Shown: positions 16,480 through 25,449 of the stretch, piece by piece
Layout: each line of letters begins with the position of its first letter
How positions within the stretch are numbered: position 1 is the first letter of the stretch
Source: an uncultured Clostridia bacterium
GTDB taxonomy: Bacteria; Bacillota; Clostridia; TANB77; CAG-508
Length of the DNA: 50,541 bases
Assembly: GCA_947632605.1 (NCBI GenBank)
Contig: CANRPX010000009.1
Location: 1 to 50,541, forward strand
Direction: 5' to 3'
Program-made: the position numbers and the translations under genes
The notes under the pieces: model-generated
Databases searched by the model: none
Seen by the model: only the letters and a program-made list of their open reading frames with translations
Told to the model about the DNA's origin: nothing

Positions 16480-17460
16480 TTAATTATTCCCATCAAAACT
16501 TATATCAATTTTATTTATTTCATTAGTTTTTCCATCACTTATTATTTGTATTGTTCCATCATAATCTGTTCTATAAATTTTGCTTCCCAAATCATTATAT
16601 CTCTCAATTATATTTTCTTTTGGAAGTCCATAACTATTGTCTTTTCCAACAGAAATTATTGCTATTTCTGGTAAAACTTGATTTAAGAAATCTTGAGAAC
16701 TACTAGTGTTTGATCCATGATGTCCTACTTTTAAAACATCTACATCATTCCAATTTCTCTGTTTTTCGTTTTTAGATGTTGCATCACCCATAAAAAGATA
16801 TTTTTCTTCACCATAAGTAAGTTCTAATACAATTGAAGAATCATTTGCATCTTCTGGTTGATTATTATCTACACTCATTACTTCAAATTCTAAATCATCT
16901 AATGAAATTTTATCTCCAACAGATGCCTCTTCAATCTGTAAATCTTTATTAGTTAATGAATTTAATAAATCTTTATAATAACTTGATGTGGTTTTTGTGT
17001 CATAAGGCAAATAAAATTTATCTATTTCAAAAGCATCTATTATATAACTCATTCCACCAATATGGTCTTCATGTACATGTGTTCCTATTACATAATCTAA
17101 TTTTGTAATTCCTAATTTATTTAATTCATCTACAACTAATTCACCATCTTGTTTGTTTCCAGCATCTATTAAAACAGTATTATCTTTATAGACTATAACT
17201 TCACAATCTGCTTGTCCAACATTTAAAAAAAGTATATTTAACTTTTCTTTATCTAAGTTAATATTCTCTTTTTGAGATTCAGATATTTCTTCAGTTTTTA
17301 TAGTACCACTTGAATTTTCTAGAATTCCAATTTTAACTCCAAAATCTTTAATTTTTTCTAAATATCCGATTTTTGAAAGTACAACTAAAATTATTAGAAT
17401 AATTATAATGCTACATAGCTTTATTAATTCATTTTTTACTTTTCTATTTCTTCGCCCCAT
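16480..17460 (-). CDS. ComEC/Rec2-like metallo-beta-lactamase protein, membrane-anchored
   Basis: 326 aa: a membrane helix at about 14-30, then a metallo-beta-lactamase fold (residues 73-325) outside the cell. Metal motifs: THVHEDH (127-133), FMGDA (D226 region) and GHHGSNTSSS. The domain corresponds to the C-terminal part of ComEC without the channel; such stand-alone copies are common in Clostridia. The substrate is unknown; extracellular nuclease or phosphodiesterase activity is the usual guess. The ATG at 17460 follows GAGGAT. Its terminator is shared with the convergent DUF3006 gene. Confidence 0.85.
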   Translation of the reverse strand: MGRRNRKVKNELIKLCSIIIILIILVVLSKIGYLEKIKDFGVKIGILENSSGTIKTEEISESQKENINLDKEKLNILFLNVGQADCEVIVYKDNTVLIDAGNKQDGELVVDELNKLGITKLDYVIGTHVHEDHIGGMSYIIDAFEIDKFYLPYDTKTTSSYYKDLLNSLTNKDLQIEEASVGDKISLDDLEFEVMSVDNNQPEDANDSSIVLELTYGEEKYLFMGDATSKNEKQRNWNDVDVLKVGHHGSNTSSSQDFLNQVLPEIAIISVGKDNSYGLPKENIIERYNDLGSKIYRTDYDGTIQIISDGKTNEINKIDISFDGNN

Positions 17461-17504
17461 ACTATCCTCTTTATAAATATAAAATATATTTTAATTATAT
17501 AAAT

Positions 17505-17591
17505 AAAAAAAACAATAATCAATATTGTTTTTTTTACCTATTTTTAAAGTTTAAAATAAAAAAAGATAATAAATAATTATTATCTTTTTTA
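17505..17591 (-). terminator. Two tandem terminator hairpins
   Basis: First AAAAAGATAATAA / complement (about 17560-17572 / 17577-17589), then AAAAAACAATA / complement (17505-17515 / 17523-17533), each with a T-run on the minus strand. They follow the 374 aa gene and separate it from the MBL gene. Confidence 0.75.
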
Positions 17592-17600
17592 CTAATCTTA

Positions 17601-18725
17601 TTATCTTGCATCATCTACATTTGGTATATATTCTGTTTTATATACATTTCTTATATCTTCAAAATTGATTTTTGCAAATTGATATGGTGTTATACCTTTT
17701 CTTTCTTTAAAAAAGTTTGCTATTTTTTTAGGGTCTAATTTTTCAAAATCATATCCAGCATATAATTTTCTTTTTTTAGATTTTTCTGGTAATCTATCAA
17801 AATATTTTTTATCTCTTTCAATTGCTTTTTCAATTTGTTTAGCTGGATCCATTCCTTCTTTATCAGCATTTCTATATCTATATCCTAACCAATAAGGATA
17901 AATTCTAGCCATTACTTCTGGATTTTCATTTTGTGTTACTATATCTAAATAACTTTTTCCTGTAAGTTTATTATATACATCTTTATCTGTTAAGAATTTT
18001 ATAAATCCATGAAATTCTTCTTTTTGCTTTTTAGTCATAGTTGGTTTATATGGAAGTACTGGTTGATGAAAAACTTGATGAGCTAAAAATGCAATTATTT
18101 TATCAGGATTTTTTTCCTTCATTTTACCGAAAAACAAATTTGTTTGATTAGACTTAGCTTGGCAAGTTCTATGTATATTAAAATTAGGATACATTATATA
18201 TGTACATACAGTTCCTACAACTTCAGGATCATATCCTAATACATCTTTTACATAACCAATTACAAAATCTTCTTGACGTCTCCAAATTTCTTCAATAGAA
18301 TCTTTATATTTTTGTGTAGCTGAAATAATCTTTTTTATTTCTGGTCTATCACTTAAATTCCAGAAATCATTTAAAAAAGCTTCCATATCTACAATTTCTT
18401 GATCTGACAAGTCATACGTGTATTTTAATCTTCTTACAGCTTCTTTTACATATATTTCTTGTCCATACTCTGATGATATAGGCAATATTTCTTCAAATAT
18501 ATTACTGCCTTTTGAATTAATAAATTTTTTCTTTCCAAAGATATTTGGGTGTTTATGCATAAATCTAGTTATTGCAGGAGAACTATTTATTACTCCCATT
18601 TCTTTGTAAAATTCTTTCTTTTCTGGACTATGTCTTGAGTCTATCCTTGCTTTTATTTCACCATCTAGCATATTACACAAAACTGCCATTTTATCCACAG
18701 AAAAAATTATTTTTGCTTTATTCAT
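17601..18725 (-). CDS. Uncharacterised 374 aa protein with HQxxH motif
   Basis: Soluble, mostly helical. Residues 209-221 read KIIAFLAHQVFHQ, the helix of a zinc metallopeptidase (HExxH) with Gln in place of the catalytic Glu (H216, Q217, H220). A single aligned helix is weak evidence, but the preceding strand (VVGTVCTYIMYPNFNIHRTC) and the hydrophobic-then-His spacing fit a gluzincin core. With Gln it would bind metal but hydrolyse poorly. No signal peptide or membrane segment. AGGAGG precedes the ATG. Monocistronic. No family recognised. Confidence 0.75.
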   Translation of the reverse strand: MNKAKIIFSVDKMAVLCNMLDGEIKARIDSRHSPEKKEFYKEMGVINSSPAITRFMHKHPNIFGKKKFINSKGSNIFEEILPISSEYGQEIYVKEAVRRLKYTYDLSDQEIVDMEAFLNDFWNLSDRPEIKKIISATQKYKDSIEEIWRRQEDFVIGYVKDVLGYDPEVVGTVCTYIMYPNFNIHRTCQAKSNQTNLFFGKMKEKNPDKIIAFLAHQVFHQPVLPYKPTMTKKQKEEFHGFIKFLTDKDVYNKLTGKSYLDIVTQNENPEVMARIYPYWLGYRYRNADKEGMDPAKQIEKAIERDKKYFDRLPEKSKKRKLYAGYDFEKLDPKKIANFFKERKGITPYQFAKINFEDIRNVYKTEYIPNVDDAR

Positions 18726-18915
18726 ACTTTCCTCCTATATATGTAATCACATTTATAGATTTTAATTTTAAGCAAAATGCTTTTTTATAGTATATTGCCA
18801 AAATATTCTTTTAAAAAATAATCCCGCAATATTCAATTTTATTTTAACACAAATTGTGAACAAAATAAATACATTTTTGTAAATTTCTTGTAAATTTTTC
18901 CATTTTGACTAATTT

Positions 18916-19875
18916 TTAACATAAATTTATATAAATTAAACTTAAAATATAAATTATATAACTTGATACATAACCTATTCCTTCTACTTTTGAAATATTA
19001 TTCTTTTTATTAGAAGAAGAAATAATTAATAATAATATCATTCCAACTAAAAATATAATAATATCATTATTATATTTTACTGAATAATTTATTGGCGCTA
19101 TTATAGAAGTTATTCCAAGAATTAAAACTATATTAAATACATTTGAACCCATAATATTTCCAATTGCCATATCTGTTTCATTTTTCAAAACAGCTATAAC
19201 AGATGTTACAAGTTCTGGAAGACTAGTACTAAAAGATAATATTGTAAGACTTACTATTTTTTCGCTAATTCCTAATTTAATTGCTACTTCAGATGTATTG
19301 TCTACTGTAAAATCTCCACCATATTTTAATAATATTATTCCTATTATAATTTTTAAAATAGATTTTAATAAAATATTTTCTGCTTCTTTATTCTCTTTCA
19401 AAGAATTGGTCTTAAAACTTATTTTAGCAATTATAATATTATACAAAATAAATAAAATACAAAATAATAATAAAATTATTCCTTCAAAACTAGTAATAAC
19501 TTTTTTATCCCCATTATTAGCTAATATATAAAATAATGCTGTTAAAAATATTACTAATGGTATTTCTATTTTTATTGTTTTATCTTTCAATTTTAATGGT
19601 TTAATAAGACTACATATACCTAAAATTAAAAACAAATTTGAAATATTGCTTCCAATCACATTTCCTACTGCCATATCTGAATAATTTTTTAGTGAAGATG
19701 TCAAACTCACTATTAATTCTGGAAGTGATGTTCCAATAGATATAATTGTAAATCCAATTACAATTTCAGAAATATTGAATTTATGTGCAATATTACTTGC
19801 TCCATCAACTAAGATATCTGCTCCTTTTAAAAGTAAAAATATTCCTAAAAAAATAAATATAAAATTTAAAAACAT
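18916..19875 (-). CDS. Calcium/sodium antiporter, CaCA family (YrbG-like)
   Basis: Integral membrane exchanger of about 10 helices. Both inverted-repeat signatures are present: GFTIISIGTSLPELIVSLTS in the first half and VSLTILSFSTSLPELVTSVI in the second, with GNVIGSNISN and GNIMGSNVFN following each. The Glu in each PEL is the ion ligand. I choose ATG 19873-19875 (MFLNFIF), 319 aa, because AAAGGA lies 6 bases before it; the longer frame starts at a TTG inside that site. Family function: Ca2+ export driven by Na+ or H+. Confidence 0.92.
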   Translation of the reverse strand: MFLNFIFIFLGIFLLLKGADILVDGASNIAHKFNISEIVIGFTIISIGTSLPELIVSLTSSLKNYSDMAVGNVIGSNISNLFLILGICSLIKPLKLKDKTIKIEIPLVIFLTALFYILANNGDKKVITSFEGIILLLFCILFILYNIIIAKISFKTNSLKENKEAENILLKSILKIIIGIILLKYGGDFTVDNTSEVAIKLGISEKIVSLTILSFSTSLPELVTSVIAVLKNETDMAIGNIMGSNVFNIVLILGITSIIAPINYSVKYNNDIIIFLVGMILLLIISSSNKKNNISKVEGIGYVSSYIIYILSLIYINLC

Positions 19876-19933
19876 TTCAATTCCTTTCAATGTTTTATTA
19901 TATTTATTTTTTCAAATTTTATTAATTATATAA

Positions 19934-19973
19934 AGGAAAAAGAGCCATGCCTAAGCTGGCTTGACTCTTTCCC
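19934..19973 (-). terminator. Terminator of the GC-rich GNAT cassette
   Basis: Long stem AAAGAGTCAAGCC / GGCATGGCTCTTT with one mismatch and loop AGCTTA, followed by TTCC and T-rich DNA on the minus strand; starts 9 bases past the stop. Confidence 0.85.
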
Positions 19974-19981
19974 TTATCACC

Positions 19982-20410
19982 TCATTCGCTTTCTAAATTT
20001 AGGATATACAGGTCACTTCCCCCAACCGAGAGAAATCTGCACTTTTCCCAAAACCGATCTGTTTCCATTGTTGCGGACATCAGCTCAATCCTGGAAAAAT
20101 CCTCTTCTTTTGCACGTTTCTTTATTTCCTCAACAAATTGCCGGCCGAAACCTTTCCTTTGCTTAGATGGTTTGATAAAGAACTCTTGAATCTTACAGCT
20201 TCCGTCCGTGTATCCCTGCATAACAGCATATCCAATCATCTCATCCTGCTCGAAAGCAAGGAACATCGACTGGGTAATCACAAGTTCTATGAACATGTTT
20301 GCTGTTACAGTTATATTCGGCCGTACCTCTGAGTTTCCTGCATAGAAGAATTGTGCATGAAGTTTCTCGAATTCAGGATAGTCTTCCCATGTAGCATAGC
20401 GAACTTCCAT
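19982..20410 (-). CDS. GNAT-family N-acetyltransferase
   Basis: 142 aa. Acetyl-CoA loop KQRKGFGRQF (residues 83-92) follows the strand IQEFFIKPS; MIGYAVMQGY and the closing FWEKCRFLSVGGSDLYIL complete the fold. Substrate unknown; small-molecule or aminoglycoside-type acceptors are possible. AGGAGGTGACATC gives a perfect ribosome-binding site. Clearly GC-richer than the flanking genes, with its own TTGAAA / TATAAT promoter and terminator: a transferred single-gene cassette. Confidence 0.88.
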   Translation of the reverse strand: MEVRYATWEDYPEFEKLHAQFFYAGNSEVRPNITVTANMFIELVITQSMFLAFEQDEMIGYAVMQGYTDGSCKIQEFFIKPSKQRKGFGRQFVEEIKKRAKEEDFSRIELMSATMETDRFWEKCRFLSVGGSDLYILNLESE

Positions 20411-20440
20411 GATGTCACCTCCTAAAGTTTTGTCTTTAAT

Positions 20441-20469
20441 ATTATAGCATAATTTACATAATATTTCAA
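20441..20469 (-). promoter_or_regulatory. Promoter of the GNAT cassette
   Basis: TTGAAA (20464-20469), 17-base spacer, TATAAT (20441-20446) with an extended TGC upstream. A 5-base stem TAAAG / CTTTA lies in the predicted leader just before the ribosome-binding site. Confidence 0.8.
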
Positions 20470-20522
20470 CAATTAGGAATTCCTTTTCGATATGCTACTA
20501 CTACAAAATCTATATTTTAATT

Positions 20523-21230
20523 TTATTCTGATGATGAATTTATTATCTTATCTGCTCTTTCTTGTGTAAGATATTTATATTTAACCATTTTACTTAAAAC
20601 TTGTTCTTGTCTTTCTTTTGCAAGTTCAGGATTTTTAGTTGGAGAATATACAGATGGTGCATTTGGTATTCCAGCAAGAAGTGTACATTCGTATAAATCC
20701 ATATCTTTTACATCTTTTTCAAAATATCCGTGTGTTGCATCATATATAGAATAATATCCATCTCCAAAATACATAGTATTTACGTATAATTCAAAAATCT
20801 CTTCTTTACTACATTCTTTTTCATATTCAAAAGCCATAAATATTTCTGCTATTTTTCTAGTAAATTCTTTTCTTTGAGTAAAGTAAGTATTTTTTGCTAG
20901 TTGTTGTGTTATTGTACTACCACCTTCTACTAATTCTAATTCTTTTATATCTTTAGCTATTGCCCTTAAAATAGATATCATATCTATTCCATTATGTTCA
21001 AAAAATCTTCTATCTTCTACTGCAACAACAGCATTTACATAATCCTGTGGTAGTTCTTCATATTTAGTATAATGTTCTTTTTCTTCTTTTATTTCTGCTA
21101 TTTTTGCTGAAATACTTGTTTTTTCTATGGCTTCTTTATAAATTGAATATCCTTGATAAATTAAAACACCACTTATTACAAGTATTATAGCAACAATTAC
21201 AATTAAAAAAATCTTAATAAATTTCTTCAT
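20523..21230 (-). CDS. Monofunctional peptidoglycan glycosyltransferase (GT51)
   Basis: Polymerises lipid II into glycan strands at the outer face of the membrane. 235 aa: membrane helix at 5-25, then the GT51 motifs AVVAVEDRRFFEHNG (catalytic Glu 72), GGSTITQQLAKN, and KEEIFELYVNTMYFG (second Glu near 147). There is no transpeptidase domain, so it is an MtgA-type enzyme and not a class A PBP. It would cooperate with the class B PBP at 43.3 kb. Confidence 0.92.
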   Translation of the reverse strand: MKKFIKIFLIVIVAIILVISGVLIYQGYSIYKEAIEKTSISAKIAEIKEEKEHYTKYEELPQDYVNAVVAVEDRRFFEHNGIDMISILRAIAKDIKELELVEGGSTITQQLAKNTYFTQRKEFTRKIAEIFMAFEYEKECSKEEIFELYVNTMYFGDGYYSIYDATHGYFEKDVKDMDLYECTLLAGIPNAPSVYSPTKNPELAKERQEQVLSKMVKYKYLTQERADKIINSSSE

Positions 21231-21313
21231 TTTCTCTCCTAACTTATAAATATTTTATCATAAAAGAATATCTTTTCAAGGAAATTAAAGATTTATTAAT
21301 AATTTCTTATATA

Positions 21314-21360
21314 TAAAAAAACATCTTAATTTAGTATACTTACCAAATTAAGATGTTTTA
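21314..21360 (-). terminator. Terminator of the acyl-CoA ligase gene
   Basis: Perfect 15-base arms AAAACATCTTAATTT (21318-21332) and complement (21345-21359) with a 12-base loop and flanking T/A runs. Confidence 0.9.
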
Positions 21361-21372
21361 ATTTTTTATTTT

Positions 21373-23082
21373 TTAAGAAGCATAACTCATTTTTTTCATT
21401 TCTTCATTTCTTTTAATTTTAGCAGTAGTAGTTTTTATAAATTCATCTTTTGTTATTATCATATTTTTAATATATTTATAAGTTGGTAATGTTTTATTAA
21501 TTTCTTTTATCTTATCCCATAAAATCTTTGTAATTTCTTTTTCATTTGCATTTGGATAAGTAGATTTTATATATTCCTCATCATATTGAACTTTTACTGA
21601 TACTACTAAATCATCTTCTTTAGGCATTCCAAAGACCATTGATTCTTTAACTAAAGAAATTCTATTTACTAATTGTTCTAATTCTTCTGGATAGATATTT
21701 TTTCCATTTTTTAGAACTATAACATTTTTCTTTCTTCCTGTTATAAAAATAAACCCTTCTTTATCAATATATGCTAAATCTCCAGTTAAAAGATATCCAT
21801 CCTTAAATGCTTCTTCATTAGCTTTTTCATCATCATAATATCCAATCATAACATTCGGACCTTTAACTGCAAGTTCTCCTATTCCTTGTTCATTTTTGTT
21901 TAAAATTTTTACTTCTACGCCTTTTAAAGGAAATCCTATTGAACCTTCTTTGCTATATTTTGGATTTTCAGCACTAACAACTGGAGCAGCTTCTGTTAAA
22001 CCATATCCTTGTATAACTTTAATTCCAAGCTCATTAAATCCTTTCCAAACTTCTTTATCAAGAGCTGCAGCACCACTAATTATCATTCTTAATTTTCCAC
22101 CCATTTGGTCTATAACGGATTTAAATACTTTTCTTTTTAAAAATGGCGTTAAATTTGTAATTTTTCTTGCAAATTTAACTAGTTTAGTTTTTCCTTGTTT
22201 TTCTATTTCTTTTTGTACTTTTTTATACATAGATTCAATTAAAAGTGGAACTCCTATAAAAACAGATACTCCATATTCTTTTAAATTTTGAGCAATATAT
22301 CTTAATCCATCTGGAAAAGCTGTTGCTGCACCATAACTTAAAATAAATAAAAATCCTGTTGAGCCAAAAGTATGATGAAATGGTAAAAATGCTAAATTTA
22401 CATCTGTATCTCTAAAATCTTCTACTAAATGCATTGCAGATATATTAAAAGCTATATTTCTATGAGAAAGCTTTACTACTTTTGATGTACTACTTGTTCC
22501 AGAAGTAAAACATAATTCACTTACTTTTTCTGAATCTATTTCTGCATTTTCAAAATCATGATTTCCAGATAAACGTAAATTTTTGCCTTCATATTTTAAC
22601 TCATTTAAACTTTTATATTTTTCATTTGCTTCCATGCAAATATAGTGCTTAATATTTATTCCATCTTTTTTACTTACTTCAGAAATAAGTTCTTGCATAT
22701 CATTATCAAAAATAATAGCATCTGGGCTTGTTCTTCTAATACTGTTTTCAATCTCTATTTCAGTTAATCCCTTATCAAGTGGAACTGCTATCATATTTCC
22801 AAGTAAAACACTTGTAAAACTTAATGCCCATTCATATCTGTTTTTAGAAATAATGGCAATTCTTTTATTCTGTAAGCCTAAATTATATAGAGCAGTTCCT
22901 AAATTATTTATATCTTCTAATAATTCTTTAAAAGTTATATTTGTATATTTAACTTCATTATTTACTTTATCTTTTATAATAAATGCCGTATTATCAGGAT
23001 ATTTATTTACAGCATCATATACAATTTCTTTAACATTATTAAAATCAGGATATTCAAAAAGATAATCTGTACTCTTTTTCAT
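21373..23082 (-). CDS. AMP-forming acyl-CoA synthetase
   Basis: 569 aa ANL-superfamily enzyme that adenylates a carboxylic acid and transfers it to CoA (or a carrier). Motifs: LCFTSGTSSTSKVVKLSH (A3, slightly divergent from the usual TSGTTGxPK), GYGLTEAAPVVSAEN (A5), GYLLTGDLAYIDKEGFIFI (A7), and GRKKNVIVLKNGKNIYPEELE (A8-A10). The KxxPxK-type C-terminal lysine is in TTAKIKR. Overall closest to long-chain fatty-acid ligases. AGGAGG stands before the ATG. Monocistronic. Substrate inferred, not shown. Confidence 0.9.
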   Translation of the reverse strand: MKKSTDYLFEYPDFNNVKEIVYDAVNKYPDNTAFIIKDKVNNEVKYTNITFKELLEDINNLGTALYNLGLQNKRIAIISKNRYEWALSFTSVLLGNMIAVPLDKGLTEIEIENSIRRTSPDAIIFDNDMQELISEVSKKDGINIKHYICMEANEKYKSLNELKYEGKNLRLSGNHDFENAEIDSEKVSELCFTSGTSSTSKVVKLSHRNIAFNISAMHLVEDFRDTDVNLAFLPFHHTFGSTGFLFILSYGAATAFPDGLRYIAQNLKEYGVSVFIGVPLLIESMYKKVQKEIEKQGKTKLVKFARKITNLTPFLKRKVFKSVIDQMGGKLRMIISGAAALDKEVWKGFNELGIKVIQGYGLTEAAPVVSAENPKYSKEGSIGFPLKGVEVKILNKNEQGIGELAVKGPNVMIGYYDDEKANEEAFKDGYLLTGDLAYIDKEGFIFITGRKKNVIVLKNGKNIYPEELEQLVNRISLVKESMVFGMPKEDDLVVSVKVQYDEEYIKSTYPNANEKEITKILWDKIKEINKTLPTYKYIKNMIITKDEFIKTTTAKIKRNEEMKKMSYAS

Positions 23083-23194
23083 ATTATCCTCCTCTTCATC
23101 TAGTTTTCGATACTATTATATATTATATTAATATTTAAGTCAATTGTTTTAGAACTTTTTCTAAAATTTTCCTTTATACTAAATAAAATCATAT

Positions 23195-23230
23195 AAAAAA
23201 TACTGCTAATAAAATAATTTATTAGCAGTT
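23195..23230 (-). terminator. Terminator of the DUF1836 gene
   Basis: Arms ACTGCTAATAAA (23202-23213) and complement (23218-23229), 4-base loop, TATTTTTT on the minus strand. Confidence 0.88.
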
Positions 23231-23278
23231 TAATCTTTCACTTTAATTTATTTGCCTTTATTTCAAGGACTTTTTCGT

Positions 23279-23836
23279 TTAATCTCCTTTAGAATCTTCT
23301 TTTTTGTTTAATTCTGCAATTTGTGTTGCAATATATTTGCTACCACTTGAGCCTATTGCCATAAATATTGCTGTATCTGAAAATAAATCTTCATCTGATT
23401 CATTTCTTTTACTAAATTTTTTCCCAATTGCAATAACAGTATTAAAAACAGAGTCATATAAATCACTGAAGAAATTCAATGTTTCGGCAATTGATGTTCT
23501 TTTAACTCTAAGTTCAATTAAATTTTTTATATCTGAAATTGGTAGAGCTTGTTTTAGTGTACAAATTATTATTAAATATGCTATATGCTCTCTAGAATAT
23601 TTTTTCTTTACAGGTGGTGGCATAATTCCTAATTTAACATAGTTATTTATCATTGAATTTGTAATTAATTTGGTATCTTCATCAAGTTTATGAAAAGATA
23701 AATATTTTTCCATTAAAGCCACAACTTGATCCATATATAAATCGATTTCTGGTAGTTCTTCCCAATATGGTAATTTATGTTTTACTATTTTAAAATAGCC
23801 TTCAAAATTTTTTTCCTCATTTATTTTTTTTGACAT
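23279..23836 (-). CDS. DUF1836 family protein
   Basis: 185 aa. It has the family pattern LPYWEELPEIDLYMDQVV, then LITNSMINNYVKLGIMPPP, a MerR-like helix-turn-helix region, and YSREHIAYLIIICTLKQAL. These Clostridia/Lactobacillales proteins are thought to be regulators, but targets are not known. C-terminal helices follow (IKNLIELR...). AAGAGG precedes the ATG. No co-transcribed partner. Confidence 0.85.
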   Translation of the reverse strand: MSKKINEEKNFEGYFKIVKHKLPYWEELPEIDLYMDQVVALMEKYLSFHKLDEDTKLITNSMINNYVKLGIMPPPVKKKYSREHIAYLIIICTLKQALPISDIKNLIELRVKRTSIAETLNFFSDLYDSVFNTVIAIGKKFSKRNESDEDLFSDTAIFMAIGSSGSKYIATQIAELNKKEDSKGD

Positions 23837-23916
23837 TTATATACCTCTTCTAATTTTAATATATTATATAATACCATAAATTTAAGGAATTTTCAATTAT
23901 AATAGTCAATTATTGT

Positions 23917-24438
23917 TTAGTGAACTATATTTGCAATTAAACCAAAAGATAAAAGCATCATTATTACACTTGCTATAACTATTCCTGCAAGTACTGCTAT
24001 AAAGGTTTTCTTTTTGTCTAATTCTAAAACAGATGCAATTAATGATCCTGTCCAAGCACCTGTTCCTGGAAGTGGTATTCCAACAAATAAAACAACTCCT
24101 AAATAACCATATTTTTCTATTTGACCTTTGTTTTTTTCAACTTTTTCATCTAACCAATGTGCTGTTTTATTTAAAAAATTTATTTTGCTTTTTCTCATAT
24201 AATCTAATATTTTTGTTATTAGTAATAATATAAATGGTACTGGAAGAATATTTCCTACCATACTAATTATATAACTTGGAATAGGATCTAATCCTAATAA
24301 TGCTGCTGCTATTAGTCCTCCTCTTAATTCTAATATTGGCATTAATGATATAATAAAAACTAACAATTCTTTCCCATAAGCGATTGTAGTAACACCTCCA
24401 AATAATCCTAAAATCGCATGTACTAATTTCTCACTCAT
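23917..24438 (-). CDS. Small multidrug export protein (COG2426)
   Basis: 173 aa, about five membrane helices. Conserved stretches ELRGGLIAAALLGLDPIPSY and FVGIPLPGTGAWTGSLIAS match the Sm_multidrug_ex family. The true substrate of the family is not established. Starts 18 bases after the GGDEF gene's stop and shares its transcript; AAAGGA lies 12 bases before the ATG. Confidence 0.85.
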   Translation of the reverse strand: MSEKLVHAILGLFGGVTTIAYGKELLVFIISLMPILELRGGLIAAALLGLDPIPSYIISMVGNILPVPFILLLITKILDYMRKSKINFLNKTAHWLDEKVEKNKGQIEKYGYLGVVLFVGIPLPGTGAWTGSLIASVLELDKKKTFIAVLAGIVIASVIMMLLSFGLIANIVH

Positions 24439-24456
24439 TATTTATGTTTGTCCTTT

Positions 24457-25386
24457 CTAAAATTTTCTTCTATTTATGATATAAGTGCTTCCCAAAATCG
24501 CTTTTGCTTGATGTTTTATTTGTCCCGCAACTTCTCCTATTTCAAGAGTTGTTTTATAATATTTAGAATCTACTTCTAATACAGCAATTGATATTGAAGT
24601 AAGAGGAAACTGTTCTATAATTCCTCTTCTATTTGCAACTTCAACAAAACCTCTTTCTATATCGACTTCATTATAAAATTCAACTGCAAATTTATCAAAT
24701 TCTGTTATTATATTTTGACAGATTAAATCATAATCAGCTTTTCCTATTATTGCAACAAAATCATCTCCACCTATATGGCCAATAAAATTATCACTATTTG
24801 GTACTTGATGTATATGTTTTGATATAGTTCTTGCTGTAAATTTTATAATTTCATCTCCATTTGAAAAGCCATACACATCATTATATGCTTTAAAATTATC
24901 TAAATCAAAATAAAGAATTGCAAAAACCTCTTTATTTAATAATCTTTTCTTCATTTCTGCTTGTATTTGAACATTTCCTGGAAGTCCAGTTAGTGGACTT
25001 ATTCTTCTGTTTTTTGTTAATAATCCAATTATATTTTTTATTATATAATAAAAATATTCATCATCTATTGGTCTTTCTATATAATATTCAACATCTGCTT
25101 TTAATACTTCAATTTGATGAAATTTATCTTTATTTGAACCAACTACTATAATTGGAGTAATACTGTTATCTTCGTTTGATCTAATACTTTTACAAAATTC
25201 TACGATATTAATATCTGAATTGTCTTCATCTATTATTATTAAAGATGGTATATTTCTTAATGCAATTTCTAATTCTGAAGGAATAATCGTTTTAAATTTA
25301 TATTCATCTATTTCTCTTGCAAAATTATTTGTAAGATTATCTTTTAATTCTGTACCATTTTCTATTACATATATTTCTTGAACCAT
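24457..25386 (-). CDS. Degenerate receiver plus GGDEF diguanylate cyclase
   Basis: 309 aa, cytoplasmic. Residues 1-120 follow the receiver fold (IIDED with Asp53 at the phospho-acceptor position), but the acidic pair of strand 1 is missing and the usual KP is RP (YYIERPID), so phosphorylation is doubtful. Residues 130-305 are a GGDEF domain: SPLTGLPGN, YFDLDNFKAYNDVYGFSNGDE, then GHIGGDDF (206-210), which has Asp in place of the motif Glu. No RxxD product-inhibition site is visible. May be an active cyclase or a c-di-GMP/GTP-binding variant. Operon with the exporter gene. Confidence 0.88.
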   Translation of the reverse strand: MVQEIYVIENGTELKDNLTNNFAREIDEYKFKTIIPSELEIALRNIPSLIIIDEDNSDINIVEFCKSIRSNEDNSITPIIVVGSNKDKFHQIEVLKADVEYYIERPIDDEYFYYIIKNIIGLLTKNRRISPLTGLPGNVQIQAEMKKRLLNKEVFAILYFDLDNFKAYNDVYGFSNGDEIIKFTARTISKHIHQVPNSDNFIGHIGGDDFVAIIGKADYDLICQNIITEFDKFAVEFYNEVDIERGFVEVANRRGIIEQFPLTSISIAVLEVDSKYYKTTLEIGEVAGQIKHQAKAILGSTYIINRRKF

Positions 25387-25395
25387 ATATACCTC

Positions 25396-25437
25396 TTAAA
25401 ATAACAGTGGACTTTCATTTTATTATGCAAGTCCACT
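25396..25437 (-). terminator. Terminator downstream of the Ig-like protein gene
   Basis: Perfect 9-base arms AGTGGACTT (25406-25414) and AAGTCCACT (25429-25437); GTTATTTTAAG follows on the minus strand. The T-run is short, so efficiency may be moderate. Confidence 0.65.
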
Positions 25438-25449
25438 TTAGTTTTTTAT

